From Mesorhizobium sp. WSM3859 (GTDB lineage: Bacteria > Pseudomonadota > Alphaproteobacteria > Rhizobiales > Rhizobiaceae), in assembly GCF_002295065.1 (NCBI RefSeq), contig NZ_NSGG01000015.1:62001-126000 (forward strand): a DNA stretch of 64,000 nucleotides, read 5' to 3'. Within the stretch, counting starts at the first letter, position 1. Each line of letters opens with the position of its first letter. Below, one piece after another: positions 34,694 to 43,594 of the stretch. Below the pieces are notes generated by a model. The model saw only the letters and a program-made list of their open reading frames with translations. It ran no database searches and was not told the origin of the DNA. The position numbers were made by a program, and so were the translations under genes.

Positions 34694-34887
34694 AACCCTT
34701 CCCTGTTGGTGGAGGTCGCATTGTGGGAAACGGCAGCGATCATCCCGGGAGAAAGCACCCATTGAACAAAAACCCGCAGCTCGCACGAACCTCATACCAA
34801 ATAGCGTTGTGAGTTTTGCGGAGTAGGGTTTCTCTCTTCCCATGAGTGCGCCAGGTGCATGGCTATTAGTTAATCGGAGATATCAAT

Positions 34888-36183
34888 ATGGATAGTGGTT
34901 TTGTTTTGGCTAGTCCTGGAGCGTACTTAGCAGATTACGTCCTAAAGCCAGGAGACGCACCTGAGGGCACCACCTATCTCCTACTCTACTCTGGCGGGCT
35001 TGATACCTCATGCTGCATAAAATATATTCACGACGAGCTCAAGGGGTCCGTATTGGCATTAACTTGCGACGTCGGCCAAGATGAAAACTTTGATGACATT
35101 CGCAGTAAGGCAGTTTCTCTTGGAGCTGAATATATATTCAAAGACGTAAAGTCGGATTTTTTTGCTAAATATATATCAAAAGCGATCCGGCTTAACGCGT
35201 GCTATTTCGATGGTCATCCTTTGGCATCTTCGTTGAGCCGACAGATTGTCAGCGACTGCGCGGTGGAAATCGCGAAGCAGAGAAACTTGAGGATCATCGC
35301 GCACGGGGCGACAGGCCGAGGCAATGATTCATTTCGGTTCGATAATGCGCTTTTGTCACGCCTGGAAGGTGTAAAGATCCTCGCGCCTATCCGCAACAAT
35401 CAACTCGATCGAAATCGGGAGCTTGAGTTCGCGCATAGACATAACATTCCCGTTTCCGCAACTCGAAAGAGCCCTTACAGTGTCGATGAAAATATGTGGG
35501 GAAGGGAGATTGAGGCGGGTTCGCTCGACGACTTGAGCTTTACGCTCCCTTCTGAGGCTCTCGCATGGGTGAAGCTTCCGCCTTTGGCAAGCGGGCAAGG
35601 CCGCGTGTTTATTGAATTCGACGCGGGTCTTCCGACGCGTATCGAACTTGGTGACGAGAATGGGACAGCTGAATTCACGGACATTGTGCAGGCAATCATG
35701 AGGCTAAACACCTTCGCAGGCGCTTATGGCATCGGCCTACATGACCATCTGGAAGAGCGAGCCTCAGGCGTCAAGGTCCGGGAACTTCATGAATCTCCTG
35801 CTGCGACGTTGATCATCAGGGCACACAAAATTCTCGAACATGCTTCGTTGACCCCGATTGAGCTATCTACAAAACGATACCTTGAGACGCGGTGGGTCCA
35901 GTCTATGGTGTCCGGTAGAGCAGATCCTGTCGTATACTGTATTGACGAGTTCGCGAACGTCGCCAATCGGCGAGTTACGGGCGAAGTGACGTTCAAGATC
36001 ACGGCCGGGCAGTATTTTACGAACTCGATAAAGCCGGTTTATGGATTAGACTTTCGGTCTATGTACGGGGAAAGTCAGAATGTTCGCTATAATCAGGATT
36101 TGGTTGCTCCAGCGATCGAGTTAATGGACGAACCTATGCGGCAAGCGCTCAGGAATCATGAAATAGCATCGAGAACCGTGTGA
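34888..36183 (+). CDS. Argininosuccinate-synthase-like enzyme (ArgG paralogue)
   Basis: The 431-residue protein belongs to the N-type ATP-pyrophosphatase family. It has the P-loop LLLYSGGLDTSCCIKYI, then CDVGQDENFDDIRSKAVSLGAE, GATGRGNDSFRFD, the adenylation-site segment SPYSVDENMWGREIEAG and the C-terminal region GIGLHDHLEERASGVKVRELHESPAA. Canonical ArgG activates citrulline with ATP and joins it to aspartate. Here the nucleotide residues are kept, but flanking substrate-binding segments look changed. A housekeeping ArgG would not be expected behind a nifH-type promoter in an island, so a specialised amidine- or guanidine-forming role is inferred. Codon use is less GC-rich than in the nif genes. 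Confidence 0.85.
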   Translation: MDSGFVLASPGAYLADYVLKPGDAPEGTTYLLLYSGGLDTSCCIKYIHDELKGSVLALTCDVGQDENFDDIRSKAVSLGAEYIFKDVKSDFFAKYISKAIRLNACYFDGHPLASSLSRQIVSDCAVEIAKQRNLRIIAHGATGRGNDSFRFDNALLSRLEGVKILAPIRNNQLDRNRELEFAHRHNIPVSATRKSPYSVDENMWGREIEAGSLDDLSFTLPSEALAWVKLPPLASGQGRVFIEFDAGLPTRIELGDENGTAEFTDIVQAIMRLNTFAGAYGIGLHDHLEERASGVKVRELHESPAATLIIRAHKILEHASLTPIELSTKRYLETRWVQSMVSGRADPVVYCIDEFANVANRRVTGEVTFKITAGQYFTNSIKPVYGLDFRSMYGESQNVRYNQDLVAPAIELMDEPMRQALRNHEIASRTV

Positions 36184-36313
36184 TAGAACTTGTGAAACAT
36201 TGCGTCTGATCATGGGTGGCCAGGGTAATGTCGATGGAAGTACAAGGGCCAGCCGTCCGACTAGATTCCGCATGTCCGTAGGCCCGCATGCGAGTACCCC
36301 GAACGCCGCTCAA

Positions 36314-37189
36314 CTACCGGCCGGATGAGCCGCGTCCTTCCTGTTCGTTTTTCAGAAGATTTCGCCTATACCGCTCTGCTGCTTCGACCCGTGGTCGAGC
36401 AGCCAACCCAAGTCGTCGATCCATAGCCAGCGCGATGGTCTCGACAACAGCGGTCAGGCCCAACAAACTGTCCCAGGGCGAAGACGTCTCGGCTTTTGCG
36501 CAGAGGATTTGCTTGGCCACTTCGGACGCTTCAGACATGGTCTGGTCGGTGAACAGGACAACTGTGCACCCTCGCTGAGCGGCTATACGGGCTGTTGTCA
36601 CCACGTCAGTTTGGGAATGGCGGATGTCAAACAGGACCACGATGTCTTTCTTCCCGAGATCGATGAACCGGTCAGCGCGCTCTTGAATGGTGGGCGGCAA
36701 CTCGAACACCGACCGTCTCATCTTGCGCAGATGGTACAGAAGATGACCGGCGACGGTCGTGGTCAAATCACCGCCTAAAACATTGATACTGCGCCGTTCG
36801 TCGGCAAATAGCTCTATGACCGCTTCAACCACCGCCACATCCAGGTCGGCCAGCGTCGACCGAACAACGTCCAGCAGTTCACTGAGGTCGTCGCCAGCGG
36901 AGTAGGGGCCTTTAGTGCGTGGTTTCGTTGGTGGGTGCGTCATATTGTCATCTATCTCATCACGCAATGCGCGGCGAAAATCCGGATATCGAGCGAAACC
37001 AAGCTTGGCGATAAAGCGCAGGACAGTGGGCGCGCTGACCTCAGCCTGCTCAGCGAATGCGGTAACGCTTGCCAAGCCGGCCGCTGGATATCTCGCGAGC
37101 AGCACCCGTGCAACTCGTTTTTCCAAGCGGGTCATTGAACTCATAGCCGCGGTGATGCGATCAGCTACCCAAATATTCGAGCTCCCCAT
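36314..37189 (-). CDS. MurR/RpiR-family transcriptional regulator (copy 1)
   Basis: The 291-residue protein has an N-terminal RpiR HTH (SVTAFAEQAEVSAPTVLRFIAKLGF) and a C-terminal SIS domain (LGGDLTTTVAGHLLYHLRKM, IVVLFDIRHSQTDVVTTARI) that normally senses a phosphosugar or other small ligand. It is very similar along its whole length to the regulator at 45088-45966, so they are paralogues from a cassette duplication. It lies 236 bases downstream of the ATP-grasp gene on the same strand and may be co-transcribed with it. It probably answers the same ligand as copy 2. Confidence 0.9.
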   Translation of the reverse strand: MGSSNIWVADRITAAMSSMTRLEKRVARVLLARYPAAGLASVTAFAEQAEVSAPTVLRFIAKLGFARYPDFRRALRDEIDDNMTHPPTKPRTKGPYSAGDDLSELLDVVRSTLADLDVAVVEAVIELFADERRSINVLGGDLTTTVAGHLLYHLRKMRRSVFELPPTIQERADRFIDLGKKDIVVLFDIRHSQTDVVTTARIAAQRGCTVVLFTDQTMSEASEVAKQILCAKAETSSPWDSLLGLTAVVETIALAMDRRLGLAARPRVEAAERYRRNLLKNEQEGRGSSGR

Positions 37190-37425
37190 CAGATTTGCCC
37201 CCTCGGTCTACGCGATGCGGACGGGCGGCGGGCATCCAAGTTCTTCGAGCATCTCGTTCAAGGCATGAACGACGGTGGTGGCCTCAACCTTGGCACAATG
37301 AGGGTCCGGGGCGCCTGTGCCGGAATGCTAGTCGCCCTTGTAGCCTCGGGGGATGACCAAAGGCGAGATACCGTGGGCCCATTTGAAGGTTCTCCGATAC
37401 GATCCACGCTATGTGGCGTCACCCG

Positions 37426-38649
37426 CTATACTCCCGAAAAAGGCGTGATGGTCCACTCGATTAGGTTGACGGCGTGCTGAAGTATCTCCCCAGTTCGGTC
37501 GAGGTCGGGTGACGCAGCGATGACATGTCCGATGTAATCTCGATCATCGCCCTTCTTGACGATCGACGTCTCGGGTGTAACGTACATTTTGACCTCTGTA
37601 ATGCCTGGTACGGCAGTTGCCAGAGTGATGCCACCGATCCAATCGAGAAAACCATCGTGATCAGGAACTAGCATACGCGCGGCTGCAGTATCGGAATGCT
37701 TTCTGCGCAAATCACATTTCTCGCCGATGGCAAGCTTTATGTGCGCGGTTATAAGATCTACACCATAAGCTAGCTGAATTAGTTGAGGATCGGGCGCGCC
37801 GCCAAGACGCGGATTGACTTCTATGACCACTGGGCCGCTCTTCGTCCAACGGAATTCAATGTTCGTTGGCCCCCAGCCAAGGTCCAGAGCTCGCAAGCAG
37901 TTCAGCGATAGATCAGCGATACGCTCATGCTCATCATAAGTCAGCACGGCCGGAAATTTCCACTCACGAAAGACAAAATACGGCGGGGGGCGGAAGTCAG
38001 CGGCGGCAATCCCAACGAACTCTGTTGCCATCATCTCAGCGCTATAATAGGGGCCTTGTGCGAATTCTTCGATCAAGATCCTCGGAGTACACCTCCATCT
38101 GTGGGTGCCGCCCAACAGGTAAGATGTATGCTCGGCCAACGCCTCGACACTGTGACACAATCGGACACCGCTGCTGCCGCTGCCCATGACCGGCTTGAGA
38201 ATCACCGGCAGCCCGATCTCCGCAGCCGAGCTTTGTACGTCGGCAGCGCTGGTCGCCGTGCGAAAAAAAGGCACCGGTATGCCGGCCTGCGCGAGAAGCT
38301 GACGTTGAGCGAACTTGTCATAGCATCGTTCAATTGAAACGGGGTCCGGTCCGGGTAGATCGAAATGCCGGCAGAGCTTGGAAACTGTCGCATAAACCGA
38401 GTCCAAGGCGCCCGTTATGCCGGCAATGCCGTCGACCGCATTTAGCCGGGAACATTCGTTGATCAGCGCATCGAGATCATTCGTATCGACACAGATTGCG
38501 TGAAGCCGTTCGGTCGCAATGTAGTCGTAGCGGGCTGGATTAGCTGACAGAGTAATTGGATGCAAGCCAAGGCGCTGGGCCGCTCGGACATATAGCAGGC
38601 CATTAACGGCGTGACCCTCTATCAGGATGAACACTCCTCCTCTTGCCAT
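37426..38649 (-). CDS. ATP-grasp carboxylate-amine ligase
   Basis: This 407-residue ATP-grasp enzyme has a pre-ATP-grasp Rossmann-like start (GGVFILIEGHAVNGLLYVRAAQRLG), the ATP-binding segment GLPVILKPVMGSGSSGVRLC, and the metal-binding block GPVVIEVNPRLGGAPDPQLI. Such ligases join a carboxylate to an amine through an acyl phosphate, often making dipeptides or amino-acid conjugates. The partner genes are an ArgG-like enzyme and a MATE exporter, both with sigma54 promoters. This gene has its own sigma54 promoter at 38741-38755. The product is unknown. The frame ends within ELIEWTITPFSGV-type sequence without truncation. Confidence 0.87.
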   Translation of the reverse strand: MARGGVFILIEGHAVNGLLYVRAAQRLGLHPITLSANPARYDYIATERLHAICVDTNDLDALINECSRLNAVDGIAGITGALDSVYATVSKLCRHFDLPGPDPVSIERCYDKFAQRQLLAQAGIPVPFFRTATSAADVQSSAAEIGLPVILKPVMGSGSSGVRLCHSVEALAEHTSYLLGGTHRWRCTPRILIEEFAQGPYYSAEMMATEFVGIAAADFRPPPYFVFREWKFPAVLTYDEHERIADLSLNCLRALDLGWGPTNIEFRWTKSGPVVIEVNPRLGGAPDPQLIQLAYGVDLITAHIKLAIGEKCDLRRKHSDTAAARMLVPDHDGFLDWIGGITLATAVPGITEVKMYVTPETSIVKKGDDRDYIGHVIAASPDLDRTGEILQHAVNLIEWTITPFSGV

Positions 38650-38740
38650 CTACTGTTGCTCCGTCTGATGTGTTGCCCGGGCCTCGCGGTATGAAAAGGC
38701 GGCCCTTCGCTTCAGTCCGCGAAGCGATTGCGATATCCGA

Positions 38741-38755
38741 GCATGTATCGTGCCA
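38741..38755 (-). promoter_or_regulatory. sigma54 promoter of the ATP-grasp gene
   Basis: The minus-strand sequence TGGCACGATACATGC, preceded by TT, has a perfect -24 and the same ATGC -12 as the fixA and nifS promoters. It lies ~92 bases before the ATP-grasp ATG. Confidence 0.78.
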
Positions 38756-38839
38756 AAGGAATAAAACCTATTCCAAACAGTGTGATAGCCCACCTCCTAT
38801 CGTCCGATGTTTTGGAGCCTGTATGAAAAATGGCCCGAA

Positions 38840-38855
38840 TGTACGGGTTCCGACA
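38840..38855. promoter_or_regulatory. NifA upstream activator site between ATP-grasp and MATE genes
   Basis: An exact TGT-N10-ACA (TGTACGGGTTCCGACA) lies 85 bases upstream of the ATP-grasp -24 and ~205 bases upstream of the MATE -24, so one site could serve both divergent promoters. Confidence 0.75.
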
Positions 38856-39060
38856 CGCTGCCGCTGCCGGCCGACCTACGGATAAATGGGCGGAGCGTCC
38901 AGGCCGCTGCCAAAGCGAGGCTTCCCAATTCGTATCCGGGCCGTCCGTACGGCTCCCTGGAGCGGTTGAGGATCGGGTCGGACCGCCTCGGACGCGGGCG
39001 CCTCACGGGGCTCACCGGCGGAGGTCGTACATGCTTGGCCTTACCTCAAGCTCTCGTCGT

Positions 39061-39075
39061 TGGCACGAGCCTTGC
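39061..39075 (+). promoter_or_regulatory. sigma54 promoter of the MATE exporter
   Basis: TGGCACGAGCCTTGC, preceded by GT, is a perfect -24/-12 element 48 bases before the MATE ATG. Confidence 0.85.
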
Positions 39076-39123
39076 GTGGTGATGTCACGCTCGCCTAGTC
39101 AAAGTTCGCGGTAGCAAAGCTTC

Positions 39124-40542
39124 ATGGGTAAGAAGGCTGAAACAGAGCTGAAATCGACTTCGGGACGCCGACCGACGAGATGGGCGGCTGGCCATCTCGG
39201 CGTGGAACTCAAGGAAACGGCAAGACTCGCATTGCCGATGGTGCTGACGCAGCTCGGGCAGATCGCCATGATGACGACCGATCTTGCCTTCATTGGGCGA
39301 ATCGGCACTGAGGCGATCGCAGCAGCAGCCTTGGGAACCAGGGTCTATCTCGTTAGCATCACCTTCTGCACGGGCCTGATGGCGGCGATTGCACCGCTTG
39401 GAGCACAAGCGTTTGGAGCAAATAATCTGACCGTCCTACGATGCTTATTGCGCATGGGCCTCTGGGCGGCACTGGTGTTGTCGATCCCCATCATAGCGTT
39501 TGCGCTGCGCGGCGAGCAAATACTAATCACCCTTGGCCAGCCGCCAGACGCGGCGCGGCTCGCCGAGTGTTATCTGTTCGGACTGGCTTGGGGCGTGGGT
39601 CCGGCGATGGGGTTTCTGGCCATCCGAAGTTTCTTGGGGGCGGTCAACCGGCCGCAGCCGGCTTTGTGGATCACGGTTGCGGCCGTCCCCGTCAACGGAT
39701 TGCTGGTTTATCTGCTGGCCTTCGGGAAGCTTGGCTTGCCGCAGCTCGAGTTATCCGGGGTAGGGCTTGCTACTACCTTGGTAAACTGTGCGATGTTTTT
39801 GGCCGGCGTTTGGTTCGCCACGATGCGAGCCCCCTACCGTAATTACTATGTGCTTGCACATCTCTGGCGTTTCGATCGGCGCTCGATGCGGCAGCTGATA
39901 GTGGTGGGAACGCCAATCTCGATCGGCTTTCTGATGGAATACGGAATGTTTTCTGCCGTGGCGCTCCTGATGGGCATGATCGGCACCGGGGCGCTTGCCG
40001 CCCACCAGATCGCGGCCCAGGTCGCCGACATCCTGTTTATGATCCCTTCCGGCATCAGCATGGCTGTTGCCGTGCGCGTTGGCCATGCCGTCGGCCGCAA
40101 CGACAGCTCCGGCATTAAGCGGGCGGGTCTGGTTGCGTTACTCCTAGGGATCGTGACCTCCGCTCTATTAGCCCTTGTGATGATCGGCGCGCGTTTTCAA
40201 ATCGCGGAGTTGTTTCTGAAGGGAGCGGCCGCCGACGCTGGCGCGACGCTGGGACTCGCTGCGGATCTCCAGTTGGTTGGCGCGACGTTCTTCATCACCG
40301 ACGCTATTCGCAGCATTGCTTCCGGAAGCTTGCGCGGGCTGAACGACACGCAGGTCCCGCTCGTGCTCGTCGCGTTCTGCTATTGGCTGATCGGATTCCC
40401 CCTCGGTTATGTGTTCGGCCTGAAGATCGGCTTCGGCCCCCTTGGTATCTGGATTGGAATATCCGTTGGAACGGCAGCCTGTGCGTCGCTTCTCGTCCTA
40501 CGGTTCCACCTTCTAGCGGGTAGATTTGCTCCCCAGACCTGA
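39124..40542 (+). CDS. MATE-family efflux transporter
   Basis: The 472-residue inner-membrane protein has ~12 hydrophobic helices in two homologous halves. MATE signatures are LALPMVLTQLGQIAMMTTDLAFIGRIG, LGAQAFGANN, FLGAVNRPQPALW, GALAAHQIAAQVADILFMIPSG and GRNDSSG. It exchanges Na+ or H+ for small, often cationic organic compounds. Placed next to an ATP-grasp ligase and near an ArgG-like enzyme, all with sigma54 promoters, it is the likely exporter of their product. The ATG is fixed by the promoter spacing; the ribosome-binding site (CGGTAG) is weak. Confidence 0.93.
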   Translation: MGKKAETELKSTSGRRPTRWAAGHLGVELKETARLALPMVLTQLGQIAMMTTDLAFIGRIGTEAIAAAALGTRVYLVSITFCTGLMAAIAPLGAQAFGANNLTVLRCLLRMGLWAALVLSIPIIAFALRGEQILITLGQPPDAARLAECYLFGLAWGVGPAMGFLAIRSFLGAVNRPQPALWITVAAVPVNGLLVYLLAFGKLGLPQLELSGVGLATTLVNCAMFLAGVWFATMRAPYRNYYVLAHLWRFDRRSMRQLIVVGTPISIGFLMEYGMFSAVALLMGMIGTGALAAHQIAAQVADILFMIPSGISMAVAVRVGHAVGRNDSSGIKRAGLVALLLGIVTSALLALVMIGARFQIAELFLKGAAADAGATLGLAADLQLVGATFFITDAIRSIASGSLRGLNDTQVPLVLVAFCYWLIGFPLGYVFGLKIGFGPLGIWIGISVGTAACASLLVLRFHLLAGRFAPQT

Positions 40543-40569
40543 TATTTTACCGATGATCAGGGACGTTGG

Positions 40570-40992
40570 TCATGGATCCGTCGTAGAAAGCGACTTCACT
40601 CCTGAAGCATAAGGTCTGCATAGAAACGTATCTGGACGCATAAGAGGCTCTTCCACCTTCAGATGATCCTCCAACTTTTCGATTCGCTTTATCCTCATTT
40701 CCCCGAAGTATAAGAGAAACATATTCTGAAACACTGGAACCGGCGTTGCAAACTCGATGTAGGGTCTCCTATTACCGCCAGTTATTCCTTTTGCCAACCT
40801 CATATTGAGGATCAAACCCAGAGCAAAATGCGGTGCGGTGACCGCCTGTATTCCAATCCGCCCAGCGAATACGCGACAACTGCTATTCGATTTTCACCCC
40901 GTCTCGTGCGATAGTGCTCGATCGGTTGGACAATATGCGGGTGATGCCCAAGAATTAGGTCTACGCCTTCTTCGACTAAGGCATGAGCGACA
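40570..40992 (-). pseudogene. CapA-like protein, C-terminal relic
   Basis: The minus strand reads AHALVEEGVDLILGHHPHIVQPIEHYRTRR and IAVVAYSLGGLEY. After a frameshift it continues LILNMRLAKGITGGN, PVPVFQNMFLLYFGEMRIKR and IEKLEDHLKV. It aligns with residues ~310-430 of the intact CapA-like protein ending at 51883. The 5' side is cut at ~40992 by an IS3-family fragment. It is a diverged second copy, matching the second RpiR regulator copy nearby. Confidence 0.85.
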
Positions 40993-41212
40993 CCTCAGGG
41001 ACGAGTGCCTCAACGACACGCTGTTCTCGACGATGTCCGAGGCCCGCAACGCAGTCACCTCATGGAAGGAGGATTACAATCACCACAGACCACACTCGGC
41101 CCTCGGCAACATGCCGCCGGTTGAGTTCGCGATGAAATCCACGCTGGAAAAACAGGCCGCATGAGGCCATAAACGAAACTAGGATTCTCCCCTCAAGCCG
41201 GAGGAGATTAGG
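40993..41212 (+). mobile_element. IS3-family element, 3' fragment (left part)
   Basis: LRDECLNDTLFSTMSEARNAVTSWKEDYNHHRPHSALGNM, read in frame 40993-41164, is the C-terminal DDE end of an IS3 OrfB transposase. The sequence runs on past its stop to ATTAGG, where another element is inserted. The remaining IS3 end lies at 43595-43611. Confidence 0.85.
41207..41212. repeat. Target-site duplication, left copy (ATTAGG)
   Basis: ATTAGG directly precedes the left terminal repeat of the IS481 element and recurs directly after its right end at 43595-43600, the expected 6-base footprint of insertion. Confidence 0.75.
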
Positions 41213-41335
41213 TGTTTGATCCCTGGCTTTAATGGTGCGATCTTTTCCGCCGAATGGAAGGATGCACTATGGGACAAGTTCTGCACGGCCGCGCCACGAC
41301 GACAGAGGCAATCCGTCGAGCAATACAAAATAGTC

Positions 41336-42718
41336 ATGTCTGGACGGCGCCCGCTGATCAAGGGTTGTTTTCGGCGATGGAACGATCGCGGATGCGGTCA
41401 TGTCTCCGGCCTGCTGCTGCGATACTTTGACCGCTGGCCCTGATGGTGTCCGCCGGTCCGTTGGCCTGATCAAGAGAACGAGCTCGGAGCTCCGACTATG
41501 TTGCAGGCTTTCAGGATCTGTCCTTGTCTGTTCCCATCACGTCGCTGTCACCCTTGATTTAGGTTCCGGCTTCAGCCGCTGCTTCTGTTACGCCGGTGTG
41601 CTGACATAGTGTGCCTCGTCGCGCATCAGCGCGAACGCAATGCGGGCAAGCTTGTTGGCGGTCGCCACGGCAGCGAGCTTGAAGGGCTTGGTCTCCATCA
41701 GATGATCGGCCCATTTTCTCAGAGCGTCGCTGCAGCGTTTGCGATGGAAGAGAATCGCGTGCGCGCCGACGACGAGCAGCTTGCGCAGATAACGATTGCC
41801 CATCTTGGAGACGCGCCCCAGCCGTTCCTTGCCGCCGGATGAACTCTGCCGCGGGGTGAGCCCGAGGAAGGCAGCAAACTCACGCGGGCCCGAGAACGCG
41901 GAGATGTCCTGGATGCTTGCGGCAAGCGCGGAGGCTGTGACGGGACCGATGCCAGGAACGCTCATCAGACGGCGTGCCGTCTCATTGGCTTTGGCGAGAG
42001 CCAGAATGGCCCGATCGCTTTGCGCGATCTCCTGATCGAGTTCATTCAGCTAACGCATCACAGGCAACAGCGCCGAGCGCACGATGGCCGGGATCATCTA
42101 GTTGCCTTCCGCGATGAGAACCGCCAAAGCCCGGGCGTTGTTGGGCCCCTGCGCGGCGATGATTCCGATCTCGGCCAGATGACTGCGCAGCGCGTTAAGA
42201 ATCTGCGTGCGCTGTGCCACCAGAAGTTCGCGCACCTTGTGATGCATGAGTGCAGCCTGGTTCTCGATCGACCGCACGGGTACAAAACGCATGGAGGGCC
42301 GCGTCACCGCCTCGCAGATGGCCGCTGCATCCGCGGCGTCATGCTTTTGGCGACGGACATAGGCCTTCACGTAGGCCGGTGGCATCAGACGCACATCATG
42401 GCCAAGGCTCATCAACTGGCGAGCCCAATGATGGGCCGAACCGCATGCCTCCATGCCCACAAGGCACGACGGCAGACGTTCGAAAAATGCCAGCACATCT
42501 TTGCGCCGCAGCGCCCGGGTGGCGACGACGCGGCCTGCGGCGTCGACGGCGTGGACCTGGAAGACATGCTTGGCCAGATCGAGGCCGATGGTGGCGACAG
42601 CATCGAGATCGGTGGTAGTCTTTTCCATGGACGGTGCTCCTTCAGATGAGTGCTAGACAGCAGCCATCTTGGCGCGCCTCTCAGGAGGATGATGCCGTTG
42701 CGGGCGCCGTCCACCCCA
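41336..42718 (-). mobile_element. IS110/IS1111-family element inserted in the IS481 transposase
   Basis: It is about 1.38 kb long. Inverted repeats TGGACGGCGCCCGC lie at 41341-41354 and, reversed, at 42700-42713, near but not at the ends, as in the IS1111 subgroup. Removing it rejoins the IS481 transposase reading (QNS / QESLRAL). Confidence 0.8.
41588..42628 (-). pseudogene. IS110-family transposase with two in-frame TAG codons
   Basis: The N-terminal DEDD-type part (TIGLDLAKHVFQVHAVDAAG, VGMEACGSAHHWARQL, KHDAADAAAICEAVTRPSM) and the C-terminal transposase_20 part (MSVPGIGPVTASALAASIQD, FAAFLGLTPRQSSSGGKERLG) lie in one continuous frame of ~346 codons, the normal length. It is broken only by TAG at 42100-42098 and at 42052-42050. 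Unless these are suppressed the element cannot transpose by itself. Confidence 0.85.
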
Positions 42719-43594
42719 TCAAGAGAGCCTAAGGGCGCTCGCCAAGCGTTACGAGATCAATCAGAAGACAGTTATCAAGTGGAAGGGCCGGACCTCGACC
42801 GCCGATCTTCCGACCGGCCCCAGAGACCCGCGCTCGACGGTGTTGTCGCTTGAAGAGGAGGCAGCCATCGTCGCCTTTCGCAAGCACACGCTACTGCCGC
42901 TCGATGATTGCCTCTATGCCCTACAGCCGACGATCCCGCATCTGACGCGTTCGTCATTGCATCGATGCCTTCAACGCCAGGGCATTTCACGGTTGCCGCA
43001 GACGGGCGCCGACAAGCCGACCAAGCAGAAGTTCAGAGCCTATCCGATCGGCTATTCCATATCGACATCGCCGAGGTGCAGACCGCCGAGGGCAAGCTGC
43101 GTCTGTTCGTTGCCATCGATCGGACGTCCAAATTCGCCTTTGCGCAACTGCACGCGACTGCCGACAAGATGACGATGGCTCAGTTCCTTCGGGATCTGAT
43201 CGCAGCCGTGCCCTATGTCATCCATACCATTCTGACCGACAACATCCAGTTCACCAATCGCAGCTGCGACCGCCATGCCCCAGGCATGTCTTCGACAACG
43301 TCTGCGCCGACCATGGCATCGAGCACCGGCTTACCAAGATCAATCATCCATGGACCAACGGCCAGGTCGAGCGGATGAACCGAACCATCAAGGACGCGAC
43401 CGTCACGCGCTTCCACTATGACGATCACGATCAACTGCGCCGACACCTCGCCGACTTCCTCTCGGCCTACAACTTCGCTCGCCGGCTCAAGACCCTCAAA
43501 GGCCTCACGCCCTACGAGTTCATCTGCAAAATCTGGGAAAAAGAGCCCAAACGCTTCCGACTCGACCCAGCCCATCAAATGCCGGGACCAAACA

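Larger units (their letters stand above)
34475..34887. promoter_or_regulatory. Control region of the ArgG-like gene
   Basis: This 413-base region contains a copied nifH-type promoter with a one-mismatch NifA site at 34568. Between promoter and gene, CATCCCGGGAGAAAGCACCC faintly resembles the nifH leader. A further ~100 AT-richer bases lead to the start with the site CGGAG. Confidence 0.6.
41213..43594 (+). mobile_element. IS481-family element, itself split by an IS110/IS1111 insertion
   Basis: The ends are TGTTTGATCCCTGGCTTT on the left and, reading inward from the right, TGTTTGGTCCCGGCATTT; these are imperfect terminal inverted repeats. Flanking 6-base repeats ATTAGG mark the insertion into an IS3 fragment. 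The interior encodes an IS481-type transposase interrupted at ~41336 by a second element. Without that insert it would be ~1.0 kb. Confidence 0.85.

Noticed and set aside
34888..36183. Housekeeping argG
   Set aside because: Kept as ArgG-like rather than argG, because the nifH-type promoter, island setting and altered substrate regions argue against the arginine-pathway enzyme. This is not proven.
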